DNA from: Trichloromonas sp034006665
GTDB taxonomy: Bacteria > Desulfobacterota > Desulfuromonadia > Desulfuromonadales > Trichloromonadaceae
Assembly: GCF_034006665.1 (NCBI RefSeq)
Contig: NZ_JAVESI010000005.1
Span: forward strand, 32,022 to 96,021
Direction of reading: 5' to 3'
DNA: 64,000 nucleotides
The notes under the pieces are model-generated. The model saw only the letters and a program-made list of their open reading frames with translations, was not told the DNA's origin and ran no database searches. Made by a program: the position numbers and the translations under genes. Position 1 is the first letter of the stretch. Every line of letters begins with the position of its first letter. This document shows positions 46,205 through 53,635 of this stretch, in pieces.

Positions 46205-46486
46205 ATGACCAAGGCGGATCTGATAGAAAACGTATACCTGAAAACCGGTTTCTCCAAGAAGGAATCCGCTGACATTGTCGAGATGGTATTCGACATCATG
46301 AAATCCAATCTTGAAGAGGGTGAAAAAATCAAGATTGCCGGTTTCGGCAACTTTGTCGTCAAAGAAAAAGCCACCCGTCGCGGTCGCAATCCGCAGACCG
46401 GGGATGAAATCGAAATTTCCTCGCGGCGCATTCTCACCTTCAAACCCAGCCAGGTACTCAAGGCTTCCATCAACAACGAGGGATAA
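46205..46486 (+). CDS. ihfA: Integration host factor alpha subunit
   Basis: A 93-residue DNA-bending protein of the HU/IHF family: MTKADLIENVYLKTGFSKK, then GFGNFVVKEKATRRGRNPQTG, the beta-arm. The position after pheT and the RRGRNPQTGDEIEI arm support IHF-alpha rather than HU. ATG at 46205 with GGAGG upstream. It could also assist the integrase of the element at 51-63 kb. Confidence 0.92.
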   Translation: MTKADLIENVYLKTGFSKKESADIVEMVFDIMKSNLEEGEKIKIAGFGNFVVKEKATRRGRNPQTGDEIEISSRRILTFKPSQVLKASINNEG

Positions 46487-46504
46487 CATCATCAGCGTAA
46501 CGCC

Positions 46505-46876
46505 ATGAACGCCGAGATTCCCGACAAGTTGTACTTCAAAATTGGTGAAGTTGCCGAAATCACGGGGATCAAGGCGCATGTGTTGCGCTATTGGGAAGCC
46601 GAGTTTCCGGTCTTTTCCCCACAGAAAAGCCGATCCAATCAGCGTCTTTACCAGCGTCGTGACATCGAAACCGTCCTGCTGATCAAAGATCTTCTCCATC
46701 GTCAGCGTCTGACCATTGCCGGCGCTAAAAAAGTTCTGAATCGAAAGACCGCCGGGGGAGGGGAGGCTTCTCCCCCGGTCCAGTCCGCCAGAAACCGCCG
46801 GATCCTTGACGAAGTACGTCGTGATCTCGTTCGCTTGCGCGAATCACTGTCCAAGACCCCCGACGATATCCATTAG
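46505..46876 (+). CDS. MerR-family transcriptional regulator
   Basis: 123 residues. A winged HTH of the MerR type (FKIGEVAEITGIKAHVLRYWEAEFPVFSP, then SNQRLYQRRDIETVLLIK) with a short basic tail and no effector-binding domain. This gene follows ihfA in many deltaproteobacteria; target unknown. Confidence 0.88.
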   Translation: MNAEIPDKLYFKIGEVAEITGIKAHVLRYWEAEFPVFSPQKSRSNQRLYQRRDIETVLLIKDLLHRQRLTIAGAKKVLNRKTAGGGEASPPVQSARNRRILDEVRRDLVRLRESLSKTPDDIH

Positions 46877-46897
46877 TCCTTTTTCTGCGAGGTACAC

Positions 46898-47677
46898 TTG
46901 CGGATTCTCGTGACCAACGACGATGGGATTCATTCCCCCGGGATCCTTACCCTTGCCGAGCATCTTTCCGCGATCGGCGAGGTCACTGTCGTTGCCCCCG
47001 ATCGGGAGCGCAGTGCTGTCGGGCATTCTCTGACCTTGCATTCCCCCCTGCGTGCCGAAGAGATTCGCCCCGGTTTTTTCGCCGTGGACGGTACACCCAC
47101 CGACTGCGTTCACCTGGGTATTTACGGCCTGTTGGATAAACGTCCCGACCTTGTCGTTTCCGGTATCAACAAGGGGGGCAATCTGGGGGACGACATCACC
47201 TATTCCGGAACGGTGTCCGCCGCCATGGAAGCGACCCTGATGGGCGTACCTGCCTTCGCCGTCTCTCTTGCCGGGGATTCTTTCCGGTACGAGGATTTCC
47301 AGGGCGCCGCCACCTTTTCCGCCCGTCTGGCCGAAATCATGCAGCAGCAAACACTTCCCGCCGATACCTTTTTGAACGTCAACGTGCCTGTTCCTGATTA
47401 TCGGGGAGTCTGGGTCACCCGTCAGGGAAAGCGGATCTACGAGGATGTCATTGTCGAGAAGCAGGATCCGCGCGGCCGGAAGTATTACTGGATCGGCGGG
47501 GGAGAAATGGGTTTTCACAATGTCGAAGGGACGGATTTTCACGCCATCGGCTCAGGTTTCGTCTCTATTACCCCATTGCACCTCGACCTGACCAACTACC
47601 GCTCGTTTCAGACGCTCGCTTCCTGGAATCTCGAAACGATGATCCCATCTGGCGGGGAAGGAGAAAAGGGGGCATGA
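46898..47677 (+). CDS. surE: 5'/3'-nucleotidase SurE
   Basis: Metal-dependent survival phosphatase acting on nucleoside monophosphates. The NDDGIHSPG motif at residues 7-15 binds the metal. 259 residues. It starts with TTG after GAGG; no ATG precedes the conserved RILVTNDDG. It heads surE-pcm-yqaA-nlpD-rpoS and overlaps pcm by 4 bases. Confidence 0.94.
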   Translation: MRILVTNDDGIHSPGILTLAEHLSAIGEVTVVAPDRERSAVGHSLTLHSPLRAEEIRPGFFAVDGTPTDCVHLGIYGLLDKRPDLVVSGINKGGNLGDDITYSGTVSAAMEATLMGVPAFAVSLAGDSFRYEDFQGAATFSARLAEIMQQQTLPADTFLNVNVPVPDYRGVWVTRQGKRIYEDVIVEKQDPRGRKYYWIGGGEMGFHNVEGTDFHAIGSGFVSITPLHLDLTNYRSFQTLASWNLETMIPSGGEGEKGA

Positions 47678-48327
47678 GCGAATATTCCATTGCCCGGCGC
47701 AACATGGTCGAACGGCAGCTCAAGGCGCGAGGCATTAAAGACCCTCGGGTGCTTGCGGCCATGGCCCAGATCCCCCGCCATCTTTTTGTCGAAGAAGCCT
47801 TCGCCAGCCAAGCCTACGGTGATTTTCCCCTGCCGATCGGTGAAAAGCAGACGATCTCCCAGCCTTACATGGTCGGCCTCATGAGCGAGGCCCTGCAGTT
47901 GACCGGGACCGAAAAGGTTCTTGAAATCGGTACCGGTTCGGGCTATCAAGCCGCCGTTCTGGCCAAGCTCGCGAGCCGGGTCTTTTCCATCGAACGTATC
48001 CCGGCCCTAGCCCGACGTGCCCGACGCATCCTTGACAGCATCGGCTGCGGCTCGGTGAACATCAAGGTCACCGATGGTACTCTCGGATGGGAGGAAGAGG
48101 CGCCTTTTGACGCCATTGTCGTTACCGCCGGAGCGCCGAGCGTTCCCGATAGTTATCTTCGGCAACTGGCTGTAGGCGGCCGCCTGGTTATCCCCGTCGG
48201 CGACCTGGGGGTGCAGGTGCTCGAACGGATTACCCGCACTGGTGACAAGACTTTTAATGAGGAACACCTGGTTGATTGTCGCTTTGTTCCCCTCCTGGGC
48301 AAGCTTGGCTGGCGCGAGGAATTCTGA
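47674..48327 (+). CDS. pcm: Protein-L-isoaspartate O-methyltransferase
   Basis: Repairs isoaspartyl damage in proteins using SAM. Motif VLEIGTGSGYQAAVL is the SAM site; ARGIKDPRVLAAMAQIPRH is typical of the N terminus. 217 residues. ATGA overlap with surE; the two are paired in many proteobacteria. Confidence 0.95.
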   Translation: MSEYSIARRNMVERQLKARGIKDPRVLAAMAQIPRHLFVEEAFASQAYGDFPLPIGEKQTISQPYMVGLMSEALQLTGTEKVLEIGTGSGYQAAVLAKLASRVFSIERIPALARRARRILDSIGCGSVNIKVTDGTLGWEEEAPFDAIVVTAGAPSVPDSYLRQLAVGGRLVIPVGDLGVQVLERITRTGDKTFNEEHLVDCRFVPLLGKLGWREEF

Positions 48328-48332
48328 ATTTC

Positions 48333-48926
48333 ATGAAAATCGTTCGCCGTCTTTATGACTGGGTTCTGCATTGGGTGACAACCCCCTACGGAACCCTGGC
48401 CCTTTTTTGTCTTGCCTTTGCCGAAAGCTCCTTCTTCCCCATCCCTCCCGACGTCCTGCTGATTGCTCTGTGCATCGCCACACCGCGTCTCTCTTTTCGC
48501 TATGCTCTGCTGACCGCCATCGGCTCGGTTCTCGGGGGAATACTTGGCTACGGGATCGGTCACGGCCTCTGGGAAGCGGTTTCCGAACATTTTTTTCGCT
48601 ATGTTCCTGGTTTCACTGAGGCGGTTTTTGCCAAGGTCCAGACCCTCTTCGCCACCTACGATTTCTGGACAGTCTTTACCGCCGGCTTTACCCCCATCCC
48701 CTATAAAGTGATCACCATCGGCGCCGGGGTGTTCGAGATCAATTTTCTTGTTTTTATCTTTGCCTCAATTATCGGTCGTAGCTTGCGTTTTTTTCTCGTC
48801 GCTGCTTTGATTTACCGTTATGGAGCGGCTGTGCGCGACTTCATCGAAAAATATTTCAATCTGCTCACCTTGGTCTTCATGCTCCTGCTCATTGGCGGAT
48901 TTCTCATCATCAAGTACCTCTTCTGA
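48333..48926 (+). CDS. YqaA/DedA-like membrane protein
   Basis: About 197 residues, five or so hydrophobic segments, with FAESSFFPIPPDVLL and GFTPIPYKVITIGAG motifs of the VTT/DedA family (YqaA branch). Probably a lipid-related transporter or scramblase; substrate unknown. ATG at 48333, GAGGAATT upstream; the TTG at 48276 would overlap pcm without need. Confidence 0.86.
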   Translation: MKIVRRLYDWVLHWVTTPYGTLALFCLAFAESSFFPIPPDVLLIALCIATPRLSFRYALLTAIGSVLGGILGYGIGHGLWEAVSEHFFRYVPGFTEAVFAKVQTLFATYDFWTVFTAGFTPIPYKVITIGAGVFEINFLVFIFASIIGRSLRFFLVAALIYRYGAAVRDFIEKYFNLLTLVFMLLLIGGFLIIKYLF

Positions 48927-48971
48927 GGTCCGTCGTGATCCCCTTATCACCTTCTTACATGACGTCCCGGC

Positions 48972-49001
48972 TTGACGATTGGCTTGCGCTTCCGCTACCT
49001 T
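48972..49001 (+). promoter_or_regulatory. Possible promoter of nlpD-rpoS
   Basis: TTGACG (48972-48977), 18-bp spacer, TACCTT (48996-49001), 31 bp before the nlpD start. The -10 element is weak. Confidence 0.4.
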
Positions 49002-49031
49002 GAAGTAAGACTTCGTCATTTCCGGAGATTC

Positions 49032-49760
49032 ATGCCGATTCGAGCGTTCATCCTTGTCCTGATTCTTTTTTTTGTCGCCGGTTGTGCTTCCCGCAAGGGG
49101 GTGTATCACCAGGTCCGTCCGGGACAGACCCTGTATCGCATCAGCCAGACCTACGGCATTGATCCCGTTCGTCTGGCCCAGATCAACGGCGTTACGGACC
49201 CGACCCGCTTGCGGGTGGGAGAACGTCTCTATATTCCCGGTGCTTCCGATGCACGCCCGGTTCCGGCAACGGTCGCCAAGGCCGGAGCGGCGGGCGTAAA
49301 ACCGAAATCTCAACCCCCCTCAGTTTCGCGCGCACATCATTCCCCAGCGGTAAAAACGACATCTGAGAAACTTCATAAACCTCCAACCAAGGGACTTTTC
49401 GCCTATCCCGTCAAGGGAAAAATCGTCAAATCATTTGGTGAACGGGCGGGAAAAATCAACCGTGGTGTGGAGTTTGCTGTTGCCCGTGGCGCCGCCATAA
49501 AGGCGGCGGCGGATGGAAAAGTGATTTACAGCGGCAAAGGCATCAAAGGCTATGGGCATCTCATTATCATCAAACATCGCAATTCGTACTATACCGTCTA
49601 CGGATACAATGACCGGAACCTCGTCGGCAACGGCATCGACGTGGTGCGCGGCCAACGGATTGCCTTGTGCGGGGTTCCTCCCGGGGGTGGTCAGGCACGC
49701 CTGCATTTCGAGGTCCGCATCGGCAAGGAAGCGGTAAACCCTATTTTTTACTTGCCTTAA
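49032..49760 (+). CDS. nlpD: NlpD-like LysM/M23 lipoprotein
   Basis: 242 residues. Signal peptide with lipobox VAGC (Cys near residue 17), a LysM domain (about 24-70: YHQVRPGQTLYRISQTYGID), a Pro/Ser-rich linker and an M23 (LytM) domain at about 125-242. The usual metal ligands are altered (NRGVEF where HRGID is expected, YTVYGYND where YGH is expected), so like E. coli NlpD it is probably an inactive peptidase that activates an amidase. ATG at 49032 after CCGGAG. It lies directly before rpoS. Confidence 0.9.
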   Translation: MPIRAFILVLILFFVAGCASRKGVYHQVRPGQTLYRISQTYGIDPVRLAQINGVTDPTRLRVGERLYIPGASDARPVPATVAKAGAAGVKPKSQPPSVSRAHHSPAVKTTSEKLHKPPTKGLFAYPVKGKIVKSFGERAGKINRGVEFAVARGAAIKAAADGKVIYSGKGIKGYGHLIIIKHRNSYYTVYGYNDRNLVGNGIDVVRGQRIALCGVPPGGGQARLHFEVRIGKEAVNPIFYLP

Positions 49761-49824
49761 TGGTCTCTCTTTCATAGACTTTCATGAATGTTAATGGCCT
49801 TTTCATGGCGGAGGCGCGACCGAA

Positions 49825-50805
49825 ATGAACGACCAGTACAATTACGATGAGGAAGGGGAAGATAACTCTTCCGAAGAGTCCGAAATCGATCTGGTGGAAC
49901 CGGAGAGCGAGGTAGAAGAGGAAGAAGAGGAGCCCGAGGAAAATGCCGAGACGCCCGAGGAAGAGCACTCGGATGATGCCATCAAGCTTTATCTGAAGGA
50001 AATCCAGAAAACCACGCTGCTCACCGCCGAAGATGAAAGGGAGCTGGCCGCCCGCATCAGCGAGGGGGATGAACAGGCACGTAACCGCATGATCGAAAGC
50101 AACTTGCGACTAGTTGTCAAGATTGCCAAGCGCTACATGAACCGCGGCTTGCCTTTTCTCGACCTGATTGAGGAGGGGAATCTTGGCCTGATCAAGGCGG
50201 TCGAACGCTTCAAGCTCAGCAAGGAATGCCGTTTTTCCACTTACGCCACCTGGTGGATCCGGCAATCCATCGAGCGCGCTTTGGTCAATCAGAGTCGGAC
50301 CATCCGGTTGCCGGTACATGTCTCCGACGACATCAACAAACTGATCAAAATCAGTCGCGAACTGGTGCATAAATACGATCGCGAACCGCATGTGCATGAA
50401 GTAGCCGAGGCGATGGGAGTGGAAAACGCCTATGTCCGGCGACTGATGGTGCTGGTCAAAAAGACCTATTCCATCGAACATCCCATGGGAGACAACAACG
50501 ATTACAGTCTCATGGATACCATTGAGGATCCGACGGCGATTGACCCCTCGGGGTTGATCGAGGATCTCGACAAATACGCCCTGGTCAGCCGCTGGCTCGA
50601 CAGTTTGAGTGAAAACGAGCGGGAAATTCTCACCTTGCGCTTTGGTCTCGACGATCGCGAACCACAGACCCTGGATACCATTGGCCGCAGCTTCGGCGTG
50701 ACTCGCGAAAGAATCCGTCAGATCGAAGCGAAGTGTCTGGAAAAACTGAAGAAAATTCGCCTTGACCACCAGGCCTCCGGGCGCCTGGCTTCGCCGGAAG
50801 CCTGA
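49825..50805 (+). CDS. rpoS: RNA polymerase sigma factor RpoS
   Basis: Stationary-phase/stress sigma factor, 326 residues. A very acidic N terminus (about 1-45) precedes region 1.2/2 (DAIKLYLKEIQKTTLL, NLRLVVKIAKRYMNRGLPFLDLIEEG), region 2.4 (FSTYATWWIRQSIERAL), region 3 and the region 4.2 HTH (TRERIRQIEAKCLEKL). It lacks the long region 1.1/non-conserved insert of RpoD, and the surE-pcm-nlpD context fits RpoS. Ribosome site GGCGGAGG. Confidence 0.94.
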   Translation: MNDQYNYDEEGEDNSSEESEIDLVEPESEVEEEEEEPEENAETPEEEHSDDAIKLYLKEIQKTTLLTAEDERELAARISEGDEQARNRMIESNLRLVVKIAKRYMNRGLPFLDLIEEGNLGLIKAVERFKLSKECRFSTYATWWIRQSIERALVNQSRTIRLPVHVSDDINKLIKISRELVHKYDREPHVHEVAEAMGVENAYVRRLMVLVKKTYSIEHPMGDNNDYSLMDTIEDPTAIDPSGLIEDLDKYALVSRWLDSLSENEREILTLRFGLDDREPQTLDTIGRSFGVTRERIRQIEAKCLEKLKKIRLDHQASGRLASPEA

Positions 50806-50850
50806 GGTTGCATGACCGTTGTCACACGTTCTCACGAAGGAATTGACCCT

Positions 50851-51366
50851 GTGGAAGACCTGAAGAAAGTCATTCGCGACATCCCCGATTTCCCGAAGAA
50901 GGGGATCATCTTCAAGGACATCACGACCCTCTTGGCGGATCCGAAGAGTTTTCACCGGATGATTGATCTGATCGCCCATCGGTATATCGGCGCCAAGATT
51001 GACCAGATCGTTGGCGTCGAAGCGCGCGGCTTCATTCTCGGCGCGGCTCTAGCCTACAAACTCGGCACCGGCATCACCCTTGTGCGCAAGCCGGGAAAAC
51101 TTCCCTATAAAACCATCGGGAAAACCTATCAACTTGAATACGGTTTCGACACCCTGGAAATCCATGAGGATGCATTCAAACCCGGTGATCGGGTGGTGGT
51201 CGCCGATGACCTGCTGGCGACCGGCGGCACCATGGCCGCCGTTGTCGAACTGGTTCAGGATCTCGGAGCCGAAGTCGTTGAGTGCGCCTTCATGGCTGAA
51301 CTCGAATTTCTCGAAGGCCGCAAACGCCTGCCGCAAGGCAAGGTTTTCAGCCTGCTCAAATTCTGA
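50851..51366 (+). CDS. apt: Adenine phosphoribosyltransferase
   Basis: Salvages adenine to AMP with PRPP. PRPP site VVVADDLLATGGTM and DIPDFPKKGIIFKDIT opening. I use the GTG at 50851 (AAGGA 10 bases upstream, MEDLKKVIRDIP as first residues, 171 residues total); an ATG at 50812 with GAGG 5 bases upstream would add 13 residues and cannot be excluded. It follows rpoS closely. Confidence 0.93.
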   Translation: MEDLKKVIRDIPDFPKKGIIFKDITTLLADPKSFHRMIDLIAHRYIGAKIDQIVGVEARGFILGAALAYKLGTGITLVRKPGKLPYKTIGKTYQLEYGFDTLEIHEDAFKPGDRVVVADDLLATGGTMAAVVELVQDLGAEVVECAFMAELEFLEGRKRLPQGKVFSLLKF

Positions 51367-51383
51367 AAAGCCGCCCCTCAGGG

Positions 51384-51412
51384 TTGCAAATCCTCAGACG
51401 CTAGGTTATAAG
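51384..51412 (+). promoter_or_regulatory. Promoter of tRNA-Arg
   Basis: TTGCAA (51384-51389), 17-bp spacer, TATAAG (51407-51412), 13 bases before the tRNA. Confidence 0.7.
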
Positions 51413-51424
51413 TACCCCCTTTCC

Positions 51425-51501
51425 GGCCCCGTAGCTCAGCAGGATAGAGCAACCGCCTCCTAAGCGGTAGGTCGTGCGTTCGAATCGCGCCGGGGCCGCC
51501 A
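51425..51501 (+). tRNA. tRNA-Arg (CCT), integration target
   Basis: A 77-base cloverleaf: acceptor GGCCCCG/CGGGGCC, D stem GCTC/GAGC, anticodon stem ACCGC/GCGGT with loop CTCCTAA (anticodon CCT, reads AGG), T stem GTGCG/CGCGC, discriminator G and CCA. The part from the anticodon loop onward is repeated at 62805, so the gene stays whole after integration of the element. Confidence 0.96.
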
Positions 51502-51510
51502 TAAAATCAA
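51457..51510. repeat. Left attachment site (attL), 54-bp repeat in tRNA-Arg
   Basis: Identical over 54 bases to 62805-62858. It begins exactly at the anticodon loop (CTCCTAA) and runs 9 bases past the tRNA end. The flanks differ on both sides. Confidence 0.93.
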
Positions 51511-51544
51511 GGACTTATGAATTTTGCTTTTTTGCAAAAACCCC

Positions 51545-51622
51545 GTGGGTAACACTGTGGGTAACAATTTTGAAAAATCGAGGTTTATGGTCCTTTAAAA
51601 AAAATGCATTTTGTGGGTAACA
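51545..51622 (+). repeat. Left arm-type repeats GTGGGTAACA
   Basis: Three exact copies of GTGGGTAACA at 51545-51554, 51557-51566 and 51613-51622, in the same orientation as four related copies inside the right end. Their place 35-112 bases inside the att repeat suggests integrase arm-binding sites. Confidence 0.7.
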
Positions 51623-51697
51623 AAAATACCGGCGCCCGGTTATGGGTTCCGGTTTTTTTTGTCTGAAAAAATCCCGGCGCAGGTGGCAATGGTCAAC

Positions 51698-51926
51698 GAG
51701 TTCGGCGCATCAATGCCGATGACCACGTTGATCTTCTTCCGGCGGCGGTGGTGTCGAAATCCGAGGCTCTGAGACGCTCCAGGTTCAACTTTTTCAAGTA
51801 GGGTAGGGCCGGACTATTCCCCGTTCGCCGGTGGTGACGTGCCCCTCCCGGCCATGCCGAAGGCCACGTTGATCTTCTTCCGGCGGATCGATGCCGAGGA
51901 CCACGCCGATCTTCTTCCGGCGGCGG
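51698..51926 (-). pseudogene. Decayed alpA-like 3' fragments and repeats
   Basis: Three imperfect copies of one segment: cores at 51713-51745, 51854-51886 and 51891-51923 (the last two spaced by 37 bases), each ending in GATCTTCTTCCGGCGG. Read on the minus strand, the copies give RRRKKINVVIGID-like peptides resembling the tail of the AlpA-like protein at 60965 (ETIDAALGMDPPKR). A related copy lies at 61210-61256, and CGCCGGTGGTGACGTG is shared exactly at 51826 and 61257. No intact gene is seen in 51511-51960; this gap holds arm sites and these remnants. Confidence 0.45.
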
Positions 51927-51960
51927 TTTTTTCTGTTTTTTTGGGATTGTTTCGGTGGGT

Positions 51961-53385
51961 TCAGTCGGTGGGAAGGGTGCGCCGGTCATGGACGACGGCG
52001 CCGGGGAAGATTTCTTTTATCATCAACACGGCTTCGGCTTCTTCGGGGGTTGCGCCTACCAGCTTTTTCAACTCCCGCGATGTTATCACGGCTTTACCGG
52101 GGAAGGTTTCGAGCAGTTCGGGCACGTCCAGGGCGTTTTCTGCCAGCAGATAGGCGCGGCCGCTTTTGGTTTGACCTTCGAAGACTTGGCCGGTGCGGAT
52201 CGTTTCGGCGGCCGGGGCCGGTGCTGCCGGTTCGGCCGTTGCCGGTGCCGGTGGGGATGTTTTCGGGCGCAGGCCGGGCGGTAGTCCGGCGATGATCCAG
52301 GCGCGAACGTCGCCGCCGGTTTGGTGATATTCTCCCGGATCCTTGCCGCTCGGCACAGGCCAGCGCACAGATTGGGAAAAGGTCGTTGTCCACCATTGCG
52401 CCGCGTGTCCGCCGGGGTTTTCGATCTTGCCGGTCTTCGGGTTCTCCCTCGGCTCGAAATCCAGGGCCACGAGGATGCACAAGGACTTCCGCAGGATCGC
52501 GGCGGCGGTCTGCTTCGGGCGGGCGTTGCAGGTGCCGAGGGGCAACGCGGCGGCCACGTCGCCAGCCTGCCAGGCAATCAACAGCGCATCCAAGGCCGAT
52601 TCCACCACAACACAGGCGGCGGTATGGTCGCCGATTATCAGCACATCATCCCCTGAGCCGGGAAGCCAGTAATAACGGGGTTCGCCTTCGGGTTGCCGGA
52701 TTTGCAGCCGATGCACTCCAACTGCATCGAAGTAGGGAATGACAATCCCCTTGGGGATCCAAAGTTTTTTCGGCTTGCCGGTTTTTGTGCTGATCTCTTC
52801 CGGCAATCCCCAGGCGGATCGCGCCCGGTACAGGTCTTCAGGGTTCCAGCCGAGGCGAAACTTTTTGACCGCTTCGACGGACAGGCCACGGCTGGCCAGG
52901 TAATCCAGCTGTTCCCGGTTGCCGAGAAGCCGATGGTGGCACCATTCGACCATAGCGGCGGCCTTGCCTCTCCAGGTGTTCACCGGACCGGTGGCTTCGG
53001 CGGCCTGCCAGCTGGTGACGACGGGGCGCTTGATCTTGGGCGCGGTCAGGTCGGGCACATGGGCGGCGGCACGTACACGGTCGCGGGCCATGCGGCACTT
53101 GTCGCGAACCGGGCAGGTGGTTGACTCGCAGACTTTGCCGAGGGCTTCATGGGCCTCGGGGCAGGTCATGCCCTCGAACTTGCGCAGAAACTCGATTGCA
53201 TCCCCGGCGCCGCAGTTTCGACACATCCAGCCGCCGATTTCCGGCCATACCACGAATCTATCGGACTTGGACGGGTCCGCTTGCGACGTGCCGCAGGCCG
53301 GGCAGGGGCCGTGCCATTCGCCGCCCTTGTTGCCGGAAACGCGACGAAGAGGCACATGCTTTTGTACCAGATCAAGCAAGTTCAT
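51961..53385 (-). CDS. Zinc-ribbon/toprim-like DNA primase of the element
   Basis: 474 residues. An N-terminal zinc ribbon (CPAC near 28-31, CRNC near 55-58) with DAIEFLRKFEG resembles CHC2-type primase zinc domains. A middle region with VVVESALDALLI and CILVALDFE fits a toprim fold. The C-terminal ~100 residues (from a Pro/Ala-rich linker) contain RELKKLVGATPEEAEAVLMI. It probably primes replication of the element; helicase activity is in the separate gene upstream. The two together correspond to the two halves of P4 alpha-type proteins. Confidence 0.8.
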   Translation of the reverse strand: MNLLDLVQKHVPLRRVSGNKGGEWHGPCPACGTSQADPSKSDRFVVWPEIGGWMCRNCGAGDAIEFLRKFEGMTCPEAHEALGKVCESTTCPVRDKCRMARDRVRAAAHVPDLTAPKIKRPVVTSWQAAEATGPVNTWRGKAAAMVEWCHHRLLGNREQLDYLASRGLSVEAVKKFRLGWNPEDLYRARSAWGLPEEISTKTGKPKKLWIPKGIVIPYFDAVGVHRLQIRQPEGEPRYYWLPGSGDDVLIIGDHTAACVVVESALDALLIAWQAGDVAAALPLGTCNARPKQTAAAILRKSLCILVALDFEPRENPKTGKIENPGGHAAQWWTTTFSQSVRWPVPSGKDPGEYHQTGGDVRAWIIAGLPPGLRPKTSPPAPATAEPAAPAPAAETIRTGQVFEGQTKSGRAYLLAENALDVPELLETFPGKAVITSRELKKLVGATPEEAEAVLMIKEIFPGAVVHDRRTLPTD

Positions 53386-53635
53386 AAACCGCGCTCCCCT
53401 CTTTTAAACTGATCAAGGATCGTTCGGCCCGACGAAGGCGAACGGGCGAAGAGTGACAATTTTTGTCTTGAAGGATATCCTTCAAAATGCATAAAATCCC
53501 TATATATAAACCCTTATCCTTTATTAACTTTACTAAGATTTATCCTTCAAAGGTTCAAAGTAATAAATAAAGATAATAATAATAAGGGCTTATAATTTGA
53601 ATGATCGCTTTTGGATGGTTCGGCTATCCTTCGGA
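53386..53635. other. AT-rich repeat region, candidate replication origin
   Basis: A 250-bp gene-free gap between primase and helicase that is much richer in A+T than both flanks. It has four copies of TATCCTT (53476, 53515, 53541, 53625), three extended to TATCCTTC, a 14-bp palindrome GAAGGATATCCTTC (53470-53483), and a TATATATAAA block (53500-53509). This composition and location fit an origin bound by an initiator; no function is proven. Confidence 0.5.

Noticed and set aside
51511..51960. CRISPR-like or direct-repeat array at the left end
   Set aside because: The copies are few, unequal in spacing and resemble a coding tail; there are no spacers of constant length and no cas gene in the window.
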